DNA from: Sabethes cyaneus
Lineage: Eukaryota; Arthropoda; Insecta; Diptera; Culicidae
Assembly (NCBI RefSeq): GCF_943734655.1
Contig: NC_071355.1
Location: forward strand, 58,651,449-58,715,448
Length of the DNA stretch: 64,000 nucleotides
Direction of reading: 5' to 3'
The position numbers were made by a program, and so were the translations under genes. Below the pieces are notes generated by a model, which worked only from the letters and a program-made list of their open reading frames with translations, made no database searches and was not told the DNA's origin. Positions within the stretch are counted from its first letter, which is position 1; every line of letters starts with the position of its first letter. Shown here in pieces: positions 31,975 to 43,706 of the stretch.

Positions 31975-34557
31975 CAAAGGATTACCTTAGCATTCATAAA
32001 ACCTGGAAACATTGCAATAAACGGCGAAAACGGGAAAAATCGCAATACGGAAAACTACGGCTCCCACCACTTGCGTTGATAAACAAAAAGCAACACCGCG
32101 GAGAAGTGAACTGTCAAAGTTTAGGATACAGAGAGTTGCAGAAATACACGGATTAGGACAAGCAAAACAGGCGTGGAAGGAGTTTCGGTACTTGTTTGAA
32201 TTGAACTTACAAATTTATCGTCAGTTTATGTTAGAAAGACTTTACTCATTTATTGAGTATAGTACAATGCTACAAAACCCACAGAACATGTTTATTTGCA
32301 TCTAACGTTTGATGAAAGCTTATTTTGTAAATCAACTTTCTTAATAATTTTGACAAGAAAATCATTTGGTGAATGTGAAATTGGGACACGTGTTAGAAAA
32401 TTTGTTATTACGCTTAAAAATCATGCTGATTTACTAGGAAAATAGTAACATTCTGGTGGATAATGAAATTATCTAGCCGATGTTGTTGTCAAATTACATT
32501 TAACATAATAAACCGTCGTGAAAAGGTGCGAACATTAGGAATTGTGCAATAATTGGCAAATTACCCTACCCCTTCTCGGTGGAACCACCCTCTTTTCGCA
32601 CAGTCACTTGAACAATTGCAATCAGTCTAAATGCAAAACTAACGCAACCCCTTTTACTTATATGGACCCATATCCCTGGCATGAACGTCATTCTCATACA
32701 TTTTTCTTGAAGCTGTTTGAGCCAGGCTTGCTGGTTCGATTTTACGTCAAATTTAAGAACAGCTGTAAGAATCACGCAATCATACGGTTGTATGCTTCAG
32801 TTCAGTAATTGTTGCATGTGGGATGTAGACAGTGAAAGATGTTCGTTTTTTTTATCGCCAACGTAAGATAGAAAAAATTCTGTCTATTGATAGTCTTATT
32901 TTTTACGATAAACGAAAGAGTGGAAACAATACACTGCATACATCATACTGCGCAGCATTAAATACATGCGGTGTCCAGTATAAATTTTCCTTCAAAATTA
33001 GTTGTCAACCTCTGTTACCATCACTATCGGAGGCGATATTCCGATTTTCTGAAAATGGCCGCATGTACATGTGTCATGTCCACCATATTTCGAAACAGAA
33101 TAGTCATTCTGTTCCCAACCAAAAATTCAACATGAAAAGACAGGTTGGAAGGCTACTTTTTTGAAATTTTTATTGTTGACAAAGTACATCTATGGAAAAA
33201 GGTACGATTTGTGCAAAAAACTCATTTTCTATAAAAATGGTCAATAGACCACTATCGTACCTTGTAGCAATTTTAGGAGTCCTACGAAAATACGTTTTTT
33301 AATAATAATTATCCTGTACTTGCTAAATACACTGAAACTATGCTTGTCAAGCAAGGAGGGGTGCAGTGGGGAGGCAATAATGAAAAACTGATGGTTCAAA
33401 TTGCTAAATTGCAAACATGTGTGGTAAACGCAGAAAATAACCACGCTAATAATTTTCGCGTGAGACTCTAAATAGGTGGAAACTCCGCATTATAATTCGG
33501 AATAGTTTTAATTGAATTTAATAGCTCGAAAATATGATTATGATCTGTTTGTTCTGCCATGCCCAATACGATAAAGCTAGTAGTGAAACTATAGTTAGAA
33601 ATAGTTACGCTCTAACAACCATAATGTTTTTTTTGTTTCACTTCCAGTTGCAAATTATCTTAATTATATTAGCTTTGCCTTTCCATCGATTAGGTGTCTC
33701 TGGAATGTGTCCAAACTGTTTGCTCCCTCATAAGCCATGCTAATGGACTTCTTTTTTGGGTCCTCATAATTTAGTCGTTCTCGGTTTTATTTTAAAGCTT
33801 TACTGATGTAATTGAACTGAAAATGCTCAGTAGTATATCTAAAAAATGTATTAAGACAGGAAGTTTTGTTCTGAAACACTTTACTTATTACTTGCCACGG
33901 GTGCTCTAAAGTGCTGCCCTTACTTCGACACATATATTTAATGCCGTTAGTCAAATTATACAACTAGCTTTCGTGTGTAGCTTGTTAATACGTTAATTAT
34001 GTTGACTTACGTTCAGAAAAACATGTCCTTTTACGAAAGCCTGCGACCAAAATAGAATTACCCTGTATTCCCACTTGCCCACTTGCCCACTTCCCACCTT
34101 ACTTCAAACTATGTAGTTACACTTTTCTTATGGGGTTGTATAGCTCGTTCGCAAGGCATGCCTCGCATATAATTTTCGTTTTGTCCCGTATAAAATGAGT
34201 TGATCATCAGAACTAGGATTGCAATAGCGGGAATACCGAAACTAGGAAAACCTGTACTACCGGCTAATTTTGTAGTACCAATACACCGGTACAAGTAAGA
34301 GAAAATATCAGTATTTTCAGTTCTGGCGAATTATGCTACAAAAACGAAGATGAGTAACAATTTTAGAATATTTTCCAAAAGCGCAGTTTTGATAACACAT
34401 GTGTATGAATTACACAAGGATAAAATATTGAAAAAGCAATTCCGGTGCTCTGAACGTCGAAAATGTCTCTGAAATCTAGTGACCTTAAAAGTCATCACGC
34501 AATCCGGCACACCATCGAAAAGAGAAAAAACTTTTTGAAATAAAGAAAAAACAGTTA
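31975..34557. other. Intergenic, no gene recognised
   Basis: About 2.6 kb of AT-rich DNA downstream of the F-box gene. A frame at 32542-32808 (+) has no domain and an antisense frame overlaps it, so neither is called. No repeat ends found. Confidence 0.4.
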
Positions 34558-34579
34558 TTTATTGTATTATACTTTTATT
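34558..34579 (-). terminator. Poly(A) signals of the F-box gene
   Basis: Two AATAAA hexamers on the minus strand (34574-34579 and 34558-34563) lie 60-80 bases past the stop codon of the F-box gene, a normal distance for cleavage and polyadenylation. Confidence 0.65.
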
Positions 34580-34638
34580 TTCTCAAAATAATCGAATTGA
34601 ATGTACATATTTTAATATAAAAAATTCAACAGTCTTAT

Positions 34639-35901
34639 CTAATCAGGAGTCAGGAGCAACAGAAAATTTCGAAAGGCGTGCGACTGGCTCGCAGCTTCTG
34701 CTCTGCTATCGTAAAAATTTCGTTGCGGGTTGCGTACTTGCACCTGAACTCCGCGTTTAATCAAGGACTCTAGGTGGTTCGGTTCCACCGACTGGTCCAG
34801 AGATAGCCGTTCAAGCCGCGGGCAGTACTGCTCGACCAATGCCAACTGTTGTGGTATGTTGCTCGATGAATTTCGAAACAACAGCGAAACTCGCCGTAAT
34901 GCAGCTAGCCAGGACGATTGGTAGATGTCTACCGAAGGACCTCTACCAAAATCCAATGTTAGCGATTGGATTTCGTTTGATCCAACGATGGTGATGGCCT
35001 GATGTGCAAGGATAGTCATGTCTATCGTTTGAAGCTGAGGAGCATGCAGTTGCAAATCAAAATAAGCTAGTGGTAGAGTTACTCCTACCATTTTGCGCGT
35101 TATCTGTACTGAAAGATGCTTTAATTTAGGTAGATGTAGCGTATCATTCGGTGTTCGTACTAGAAGGTACGGCAGGGGGTATAGTCGATCGATGAATAAT
35201 TCTTCGAGTTCCGGAAATTTTAGAAGGCAACTCATAGGTGCCGTGGGCGCGAACCTTATCAGGTGCAATTTGGTCAGTTTTCGACAATGCCGCTGCAGTG
35301 ATAGCAGAACGGCATCGTGACCCTGCCGCATAGTAAGCGAGGTGAGTGTCGAAAGATGCTCGAATGTTGTCAACCACATGTCAAGGTTAAACTCGTCGTA
35401 CTTTACATCCATGTCCAAGTGCTGCAGATCAGGCAAGTGGACACCTATCTCCGAGGAATAAAACGAAAACTCTTCCACTTTCGCTGACTGAAAACGATAA
35501 CGCGACTGAAGCTGATCGACTGTACGAAGCAGCTCTGTGGTATCATCGAATTGCGGGAATGTTATGCACCGGTAATCCCGTCTACTATTTTTGATTATTT
35601 CCAAATCAATTGGCTCCAGGTCTTCCTCCTCGTCGAAACGGTACGCTTTCACTGATAACTTATCGGTAAACTTTCGCGACTGGCATATGGCTGCTTCCCA
35701 ACTTTTACAAACCAATGTAACAATCAACTGATCCGAAATTCTCAGATATCCGAAAATATTTTCGTAGATGTGCAACGGTAAGTTGCTAAACTGTTCGCTG
35801 CTCCGAGATGAATGCATGTTAGCTAGATTTAGGATCAAACTAGATAGACACTCGTAACTGAAATGATGAAGGCTCTGTAAAACGATTCGCTTTGTAGGCA
35901 T
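34639..35901 (-). CDS. F-box/leucine-rich-repeat-type protein
   Basis: A single uninterrupted exon of 420 residues starting at ATG 35899-35901 and ending in TAG. Residues 37-72 form a clear F-box: FSNLPLHIYENIFGYL, then ISDQLIVTLVCKSWEAAI, with the LP, I..IF.YL and CKSW positions expected for Skp1 binding. Residues ~150-400 are leucine-rich, with irregular LRR-like units (LPDLQHLDMD, LSTLTSLTMR, CRKLTKLHLI, FPELEELFID, LPKLKHLSVQ, CPRLERLSLD). F-box/LRR proteins recruit substrates to SCF ubiquitin ligases in cytoplasm or nucleus; the substrate here is unknown. Met29 (MHSSRSS) is an alternative start just before the F-box. No TATA box is evident. A 976-base MITE-like element begins 95 bases upstream of the ATG. 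There is no sign of decay, so it is probably functional; a retrogene origin is possible because it lacks introns. Confidence 0.9.
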   Translation of the reverse strand: MPTKRIVLQSLHHFSYECLSSLILNLANMHSSRSSEQFSNLPLHIYENIFGYLRISDQLIVTLVCKSWEAAICQSRKFTDKLSVKAYRFDEEEDLEPIDLEIIKNSRRDYRCITFPQFDDTTELLRTVDQLQSRYRFQSAKVEEFSFYSSEIGVHLPDLQHLDMDVKYDEFNLDMWLTTFEHLSTLTSLTMRQGHDAVLLSLQRHCRKLTKLHLIRFAPTAPMSCLLKFPELEELFIDRLYPLPYLLVRTPNDTLHLPKLKHLSVQITRKMVGVTLPLAYFDLQLHAPQLQTIDMTILAHQAITIVGSNEIQSLTLDFGRGPSVDIYQSSWLAALRRVSLLFRNSSSNIPQQLALVEQYCPRLERLSLDQSVEPNHLESLIKRGVQVQVRNPQRNFYDSRAEAASQSHAFRNFLLLLTPD

Positions 35902-35995
35902 GACAGGTAGGGGTTTTAAGGAATAGAGGTATGAATTTGAACCTACCTAACCAACGCCAACGAGATATTGTTTCAGTATTGTAGTTACCAATACA

Positions 35996-36971
35996 TAGGG
36001 GAACTGTGGGAAAAATGAACAGGGGAGGTAAAATGAACAGGCAGCCAAATTCCCAGTAAACCGATTAAAATCTGTTCCAGATCAATAGATATCTTCTCCT
36101 AGAAATATTTCAAGCTGTTTGAGACAATATGTGGTGATCATAACCTTTTCAATGTGAAAAAAAATTGAAAAAGTAAAAAACATTTGCTGAAATCTGACGC
36201 CGATGGTATTTTCCACTATTAGTAAATAAGCTATTTTGGCGAAACAAATTAAATTTCGACTATTGGTATCATTCAGTGTTGTTTACTTATCACTATCCTA
36301 CGGATCTGTCGAAAATTCCAAATATTTTTATCAACTGTTTGTTTATAATAAACACTTGAAAACAATTGGTGTTTTGGGGGTAAAATGAACACTTCACTAT
36401 GGGGGCAAAATGAACAGTGTGTATCATGATGTTTTGCTTTCCATTTATCAGCAGGTACGAAATAATTACAATTCAAGCAACAAAAATGATCGAGTCTCTC
36501 GAAAAATGACGGAAAATGACCGAGTGCTGAAAAATTCTGCGAGCTAAAAGTCAAGCATTGTATGAACGTGGCGAAGATACATTATGTTAACTTTGTGGAC
36601 TCCCATTTTAATTCCAACCGCCCTGTTAAATACCTACGGCTTATGTAGAACAATGATAATGTAAAATAATGTTTAATTTATCCAAACTGCATGTTAACTT
36701 TAGTTTTCTATGGCATGTTCATTTTGCCCTCACTGCATGTTCATTTTGCATGTTCATTACCCACATGAAAAAAATCAGGCGCCAATGTGACGCTTTCGAA
36801 AAAAAAGGAATTTTTCATGACAAATAGTCCTTTTTTAAACATCTTCATATATTGCTACGTGGAATATGAATCCAGCTTTCAATTCATATAGTGCGATCAG
36901 CATTTGGTTGGTTCCTGGGGGAGAAAATGGCGAAATTGCTAAGGGTGTTCATTTTCCCCCCAGTTTCCCTA
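35996..36971. mobile_element. MITE-like element with TAGGGRAACTG ends
   Basis: The left end TAGGGGAACTGTGGGAAAAA matches the inverted right end TAGGGAAACTGGGGGGAAAA, both followed by TGAACA. Sub-terminal copies of GTAAAATGAACA and TGTTCATTTTGCC are spread over the interior. No transposase frame. It lies between the F-box gene's 5' end and unique DNA and so may supply or replace promoter sequence. Confidence 0.75.
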
Positions 36972-38160
36972 CGTGAAATCAGGGATTTTGAAAATTTGTT
37001 TTCATGCCAAATGGTTATACATGGAAGGTCGAGATCTAATGTTACATCGCAAAAATTTTGCATTATTTATTGACTATTTGATGGGGCGTTCAACCGTTGG
37101 TTTTGTTCGCCCCAAAAAAAATTTTTACGTGTTACATGCCCAATACTCAAACAACATTTGTTTGTTCGAAAATATTTGAGAAAATAGAGCGACATAGTTG
37201 CTCATAGTTAACGTAAAGGCCCAGATATGCATACGGATTTTATTACGTTGCGGCAATTTGACAGTTTTTTCATACATTTTCTGTTAAATCAACTAGCATA
37301 GCAATCTGATTTTCACGGACTTTACGCCAAGCTATGAGAACAAACGTTCCAAAAACTGTCTGTTTATTCGCATAAACTGGCGTATGCATTTTTTGAATAC
37401 AATAAACGAGAAATGAATCACGAAACCCCATCGGTCATTTTTTGGTTTATAATCTCTACTCTTCTAATATTACTCTACAAATATATCTAATCAAATGACC
37501 AAAATACCACCATTTTTAACTTCAATTCCAACATCTAAAAAAATCACGAAAATTCATTAGTTTTCGACCTTCCAAAGTAGAGTCCCCCTTAGAAAGAGTG
37601 ATTAAAAATCAATTATGCTGAATAACTTTGCATATGATTTTTTCATTGCTGTCAAATGTTCTACATACAAAGTTATTCAGGCTGTTAAAATAAACATTTT
37701 CTCTAAAGACTCGCTAGGACGCATATTCAATAAGTTATAGAATATTATAAAAATGCTCGAAAAAAAATTTTCAGCTTCGGGTAACTTCGCGCAAACCAGA
37801 CAACAATTAGTAGTAAGGAAAGCCTCTTCAATAGTCATTATTTTTTGAATGGATTCTAACGAATAATCCAAAAGTTTTTGTACTGGTTTGACTCAAACAC
37901 AATTACCTTCCAATCCGTGCACTTTAATTTCACTAAAAAGATAGTATTATAATGCATTTTATTGAAATTTCGCAACTGACTATATTTTTAAATTCGTCGC
38001 ACCGTTTTGAAATCCATACATCAAAATTTTTCATCGCCCGAAACAAAAATCTCGACAATACATGCACCAAGGGGTTTTCTATAAGGCATATCAGTGCATA
38101 ATAATCGTAGATTATTTTTGTAAACATTTGTGTCTTAATTACGAAATCAATGGTAATCAA
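36972..38160. other. Intergenic with small repeats
   Basis: At 37064-37113 a GATGGGGCGTTCAACCGTTG module resembles 46562-46600. At 37617-37682 CTGAATAACTTTG and CAAAGTTATTCAG form a 66-base inverted pair. No coding region. Confidence 0.5.
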
Positions 38161-40332
38161 TCTATACTTATAAAAAAGGATTTCTGTCTGTCTGTCTGTC
38201 TGTCCCTATGTTCCTTTTTGAATCGAAAACTACTGAACCGATCGGCGTGAAAATTTGCATGTAGGGGTTTTTGGGGCTACGAAAGGTTCTCTCGATGGCA
38301 AAAGCCCCCTCCCCCCACTAAGAGGGGGGGCTCCCATACAAATTTATGCCTGAAAAATGGATTTCTGTCTGCTTTATGTTCCTTATAGAATCGAAAACCA
38401 TTGAACCGATCGGAGTGAAAATTTGGATGTAGGGGTTTATGGTGCCAGGGAAGGTTCTTATGACGGTTAGAGATCCCTTCCCTTTCTGTCTGTCTACCCG
38501 AATGTTCCTTATAAAATCGAAAACTACTGAACCGATCGGCTTGAAAATTTGCATATAGGGGTTTTTGGAGCCAGGGAAGGTTCTTATGATGGTTAGAGAC
38601 CCCTCCTCCCACTAAGAGGAGGTGCTCCCATACAAATGAAACACAAATTTCTGCATAACTCGAGAGTTAATCAAGCAAATGGAACAAAATTTTACATGTG
38701 GGTGTTTTTGGAGACAAGAATTTTTTCTATGGTAAATTGAGACCTCTCCCCACTTTAGGAGGGGGAGTTCCTATACAAACGAAATACAAATTTCCTCATA
38801 ACTCGGAGACTAATTAATCAAATGGAACCATATAGGGCATGTGGGTGTTTTTGGAGACATGATTTTTTTCTATGATGAATTGAGACCCCTTGCCTTTTTA
38901 GGAGGGCTCCCATACAAATGAAATGCAAATTTCCTTATAACTCGAGAACTAATCAAGCAAATGGAACCAAATTTAGTATGTGGGTGTTTTTGCAGGCAAT
39001 TTTTTTTCTATGGTGAATTGAAACTACTCCCCTCTTTAGGAGGGGAATAATGACCCCTCTCCCTTTTAAGAGGAGGGGCTTCCATACACATGAAATACAA
39101 ATTTCCTCATAACTCGAGAACTAATCAAACAAATGGAACAAAATTTGACATGTGGGTGTATTTGGAGACAAGAATTTTTTCTATGGTGAATTGAAACCTC
39201 TCTCCACTTTAGGAGGGGGGGCTCCTATACAAATGAAATACAAATTTCGTCATAACTCGAGAATTAATTAATCGAATGGAACCATATTTGGCATGTGGGT
39301 GTTTTTGGAGGCATGAATTTTTTCTATGATGAATTAGGACTCCTTACCTTTTTAGGAGGGGGGGGGGCTCCCATACAAATGAAATACAAATTTCCTCTTA
39401 ACTCGAGAATTAATCAAGCAAATGGAACCAAATTGGGACATGTGGGTTTTTTTGGAGACAAGAATTTTTCTATGGTGTATTGAAACCTTTCCCTACTTTA
39501 GGAGGGGGGGGCTCCTATACAAATGAAATACAAATTTCGTCATAACTCGAGAATTAATTAATCAAATGGAACCATATTTGGCATGTGGGGGGTTTTGGAG
39601 GTAGGATTTTTTTAATGATGGTTTGAGACCCCTCACCCCTGTAGTAGGGGGATAAGGACTATCATACAAATAAAACAGAAATTTTTGCGTAACTCAAAAA
39701 CTAATCGAACTCGAGAAATTTTAGACTTTTTCATAGCACATTAATCAATAACAAGACCACCAAAAACTATCAATAGTAACATTATATAATTCAGCGCGAG
39801 ACGGCCACAGGCCGCAAGTGTTGCCGGCGACCTGCCGTCGAATTCGCCGGCCACTGCGGGGAGACAGCCCCCCGTAGAGATCACCTCTATCTAGGTTTAT
39901 TTATTTTCCTAAATCTACTGACCTCTATTACTTTCCTTCAGTTGGGTCACCCCTGCGAAATGGTACTTTCTACGAAAAGATTTTCCGTGAAATGGTACAT
40001 CCCGCGTAAGGTTTTTCGCGAAATGGTATTCTGCGAAATTCTATATTCCGCGTTATGGTCAACCGAGAATTGGTGTTCCGCAAAATAGTATTCGGCGAAA
40101 TGGTTTGTAATGATGGCGAATATTTAAATGCTATCCGCTTTATTTTATCAGGCTAAGCAATAGGGGGAGTTGTTTTCTACTTTACTGTGAGGAAAATTTG
40201 TATATTTAAACACCCATGAACTCCTCAGATACTTGCAAAACTCAAGATTGTGACAAAGGTCATCCGAGATTCACGATTTATGTACAACACAGTTTAATTT
40301 GTGGCGATACGAAGTTTGTCGGGTCAGCTAGT
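38161..40332 (+). mobile_element. Helentron/Helitron-like element with internal tandem repeats
   Basis: Starts TCTATACTTATAAAAAAGGA followed by a (CTGT)n run and ends GTTTGTCGGGTCAGCTAGT, the end type of insect Helentron/HINE elements, with no target duplication visible. The body has about eight tandem units of ~145 bases, each with AACTCGAGAACTAATCAAGC, AAATGGAAC-AAATTTGGC, GTGGGTGTTTTTGGAG and a G-run (up to nine). A GC-rich segment follows at 39790-39885 (GCCGGCGACCTGCCGTCGAA). No Rep/helicase frame, so it is non-autonomous. Related copies lie at 46.7-49.5 kb. Confidence 0.85.
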
Positions 40333-40689
40333 ATAATGATAAATGATAATGTTAAGTAATCATTCGTATCCATATTAATGGGTTTTTTAGTTAATTTTTA
40401 TTAATGGCAAGAGCATAATTATCAAAAATTACTGGTATTAATCATACAGTCAACCAAAAAAGTATTCGGACAGCAGCGCATAAAATTTTCTTTTAGAAAT
40501 TTTGTACAGTATTTTTGCAAAGAATGGTAACACATATTTTTTAAAACAATGTTTAACTAAAGCATATTTATATGCACAACAAAAATTCGGGGAAAAGCTT
40601 TCCGTTTTGAAGATAGGGTACATACAGTTTGAATTCCTCAAAAATGCAGCCAAAAAAGTATTCGGACAGTTAGTAGTGATGTCCGATTT

Positions 40690-40795
40690 TTCCAATTAAT
40701 CGATTAGCTAATAATCGATTACTTTTTGGGCGGCCAATAATCGACATCGATTAATCGGCGCTATATAATCGATTAGTCGAAATAATCGATTGGTT
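40690..40795. repeat. Cluster of ATCGATTA motifs
   Basis: Within ~105 bases the words TAATCGATTA, AATCGATTAC, CATCGATTAATCG and ATAATCGATTAG occur about six times, more than base composition would give. It may be a diverged micro-repeat or a cluster of homeodomain-type sites. It lies just inside the left arm of the Tc1-like element. Confidence 0.5.
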
Positions 40796-40910
40796 ATAAC
40801 CTTTACGTCCCGATACCAGAAACAAGGATACTTGCAGTTACACTTTCGGCTCTATCTCCATTGTTGTTCAATCGATTTCTATGCAACTGACGTCAAAAGA
40901 AAAGAAAATA

Positions 40911-41041
40911 AGCACCCCAACAAGGTATGACGTCAACAACCCTTATGCAAGAATAACTAAAAGAGAAGGGTTACAAGCGAAAAATCACTCGTCAGCAAGT
41001 AAACAAGCAATGCGGTTAGTGTCATACCTTGTTGGGATGCT
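40911..41041. repeat. 131-base inverted-repeat insert inside the Tc1-like element
   Basis: AGCACCCCAACAAGGTATGA at 40911 and its complement near 41022-41041 match at 20 of 21 positions. Its position within another element suggests a small nested MITE. Confidence 0.65.
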
Positions 41042-42002
41042 TGGAAAGCTCCGAGGTAGCAAAGATATATATTTTTGGATAGAACTAAGTGTAAACTAAA
41101 TTATCTGAACAATTTTAGGTGAAATTAAAGCAAAATTGTAATTGTGCGGTACATACATATTGTACCGGGATGTTGAAACTAAACATACTGTCGATACTTG
41201 TAAGCGGTAGGCACCATACAATTGTCCTAGAGCTATCGAAACATCAGCATTCAGTCTAGATTTGAACCCTTTTGAACATCTTTTTAGATAATTTAATTTC
41301 TAAATGAGAAATCATTCGATTTCTTATCACAATGACTTAAACCGAGCTCTTGTAAAAAAATGGTCAGCAATTCACAGAGGGATATTTGAAAAATTGTTAA
41401 TTTTATCCCAAACAGATTAAAACAGGTCATCAAGATTGTAAATGGTCCTACGAGGTAGTAGATGAGCGAGAAAGGAAATTTGTTTCAACTAATAGTTAAC
41501 TGCCCGAATACTTTTTGGCTGCATTTTTGAGGAATTCAAACTATATGTACCCTATCTTTAAAACGAAAAGCTTTTCTCCGAATTTTTGTTGTGCATCTAA
41601 ATATGCTTTAGTTAAACATTGTTTTAAAAAATATGTGTTACCATTCTTTGCAAAAATACTGTGCAAAATTACTAAAAGAAAATTTTATGCGCTGCTGTCC
41701 GAATACTGTTTTGGTTGACTGTAGGTAATCAGCAAACAATGATAACCTGTTGAAAACCCCTTGGCATGTACACACACGGAAAGTGTTGCCAAATTGGTTG
41801 CTCTTGGTTTCCAAATTTTTTTTATTGAAATAGTTTAAGTCTATCTACAGTTAAATAATATCTTATATTTTAATGAATAAACATGCGTTGGTGATAAAAT
41901 CAACTAATTACGGTACAATTATTACACCATTCCGGAATAGTAGCATAGGTTTGTGAATAAACGTTCGACGATTACCAACCTGATGGGGTATGTCGCTTCT
42001 AG

Positions 42003-43626
42003 GTATGGGAAAACTATCATTAACTACTGATAGTTATCAGTAAACAATAATATCACTAAGTATCAGTAAGGTTTCGCTGTGAGCCGGGCTGGCTCGTGCT
42101 ATTTCAGGTAGTCGTCTCCATTTAACTCGAACTTGGGCCATTTATCGCCAATTTCCCAGTCTACTCAAAAGTCATAATTCATTTTCGACCTGGTCGAGCC
42201 ATCTTGAGCTCCCCTGTTCCTAGCGCCGGTGGGGTCATTGAAGACAACTGTTCTCATCGCACTGTCGTCCGGCATCCTTACGATGAGTCCGGCCCACCGT
42301 AGCCTTCTGGCTTTCGCCAAATGTACGATGGGAATCTCTTCAAACAATGCCTGTAATTCGTGATTCATAGTCTCCGCTACTCCACACTTTCGGTTTGCAC
42401 TCCAGCAAATATCGTCCCGGTACCTTCCGCTCAAACACGGCAAAGGGCGCGTATGTCCTCCGTGAGCAGCCTCACGACTTCAAGTTCATAAAAAAACTAC
42501 TGGCATAATAAAAGCATAGACAAACAGACATAACACTCGTTTTCCATTCTTCGTACCGATTATAAACCGTCATTTCAAATTTGGGCTTAGTTGGGAATGT
42601 CTTCGTTTTGGTCAAAGTGGCGCTTTTTGATGAAAGAAGGGGAATTCCCCATAAAAAATACTAGCTACTTCGAGGAATACTCCTGTTGCTATTTGATATT
42701 TGGGAATGTCGATCATAGGTGGTGCTAGTCTTCAGGCTAAATGTTAGGTACGTTAATTTTGGTTGATTTTTCTTCCAAAAGTTATATGTCTGTTTGTCTG
42801 TGATAAAAGTTTTCGTACATTGTTAACTACGTACGACAGCGTATTCTTCTTGACCGCAGCGTTTTGTGTAGGGCAAAGTAAGCCCGATTTCCCGCTTCAA
42901 ACGCCGCTGGATCTCCATATTGTGTTGTTCCTCGCTCTCACCAGCGATTTCAAGTACACGAACTCATCTACCACTTCTAGTTCGTCGCCGTCAACGGTTA
43001 TCGTCCATGGGAGGCACGCGTTTATTTTCAATAGTGGACGTAAAACGAGACTTGAATGTAGTTGATCTTCGACGCATATATTTTCAACCTGATCCTCCTA
43101 GACTCCGCTTTCAGTCTGGCGTAGATTGCCTCCGCTGTCGCAAAGTTCCTGACTATGATATCAAAATCATCTTGTCACCTTGTCCCAATCCTCGCCGCGT
43201 CTCTAAAGGACTCGAGTATCCCCGATATGCGCACGAAACACATCACTCGATCCAATATAGCTCTGATCAGTCGCGTTAGTTTATCTGAAAAACCGTGTTC
43301 GTACATTATGTGCCATAGTTGGTCTTGATCGACTGTATCGTATGCTGCTTTAAAATCAAGATGTGATGCGTGGGAAGCTCTTCTTCCAACATTTCTGCCG
43401 GGTGGTAAATATCTGGTCCGTAGTTGCGCATGCCCCCATGAAACTCGCTTGGTAAATTACAAAATCAACTTACAATGAATAACGCAGTTATAACATTACA
43501 ATTTCCTATTTATTTGCTTCAATGCCGTGATGGGTAAAGTTGCTGATATTTACTTATAGTTATCAGTAGCGTACTGAAAACGACTGATAGTTATCAGTAA
43601 CGATTTTAAATGATAGTTCCCATTCC
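42003..43626. mobile_element. Candidate inverted-repeat element enclosing LINE B sequence
   Basis: Left edge GGTATGGGAAAACTATCATT, then CTGATAGTTATCAGTAA; right edge CTGATAGTTATCAGTAAC, then AATGATAGTTCCCATTCC. The edges are inverted relative to each other over ~18 bases, and both carry the GATAGTTATC palindrome. Either a non-autonomous DNA element was invaded by the LINE, or two separate copies flank it. Confidence 0.5.
42090..43450 (-). pseudogene. LINE remnant (family B), RT to C-terminus
   Basis: The minus strand gives DFKAAYDTVDQDQLWHIM (palm motif A) near 43350, then KLTRLIRAILDRVMCFVRIS near 43270, then a scrambled middle, and at 42170-42443 MNHELQALFEEIPIVHLAKA with RRLRWAGLIVRMPDD and NDPTGARNRGAQ. 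The tail matches the 21.4-22.2 kb copy. The ADD catalytic block was not found and frames change several times, so it is inactive. Confidence 0.8.
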
Positions 43627-43631
43627 GTCGG

Positions 43632-43706
43632 GTCTGGTGGTGTAATTGGTTAAACAACACGCTCAGCTAGAGATTGAGAGCTGTGAGTTCGACTCTCGCC
43701 TTCGAT
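43632..43706 (+). repeat. tRNA-like sequence, probably SINE head or tRNA pseudogene
   Basis: An A-box-like TGGTGTAATTGG and a B-box-like GAGTTCGACTC lie ~40 bases apart with a CTCA/TGAG anticodon-type stem between, so RNA polymerase III control elements are recognisable. The acceptor stem does not pair well, so it is not called as a functional tRNA. It directly abuts the right edge of the inverted-repeat element. Confidence 0.55.

Larger units (their letters stand above)
40447..41721 (+). mobile_element. Tc1-like element with ~225-base terminal inverted repeats
   Basis: TA borders (40445-46 and 41722-23) flank CAGTCAACC...GGTTGACTG. The arms 40447-40670 and 41499-41721 are reverse complements with few mismatches. 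Between ~41250 and 41450 the plus strand reads SLDLNPFEHLF-like and LNRALVKKWSAI pieces. These match the C-terminal SPDLNPIEHLW and the following region of Tc1-type transposases, broken by stops. Long inverted repeats plus a TA duplication support an IR/DR-style Tc1 element, now mostly deleted. Two smaller features are nested in it. Confidence 0.85.

Noticed and set aside
32542..32808. 88-codon plus-strand frame
   Set aside because: Overlapped by an equally open antisense frame, no domain, no promoter or splice context.
43632..43706. Functional tRNA gene
   Set aside because: A- and B-box-like motifs are present, but the acceptor stem does not pair and the anticodon loop is not canonical.
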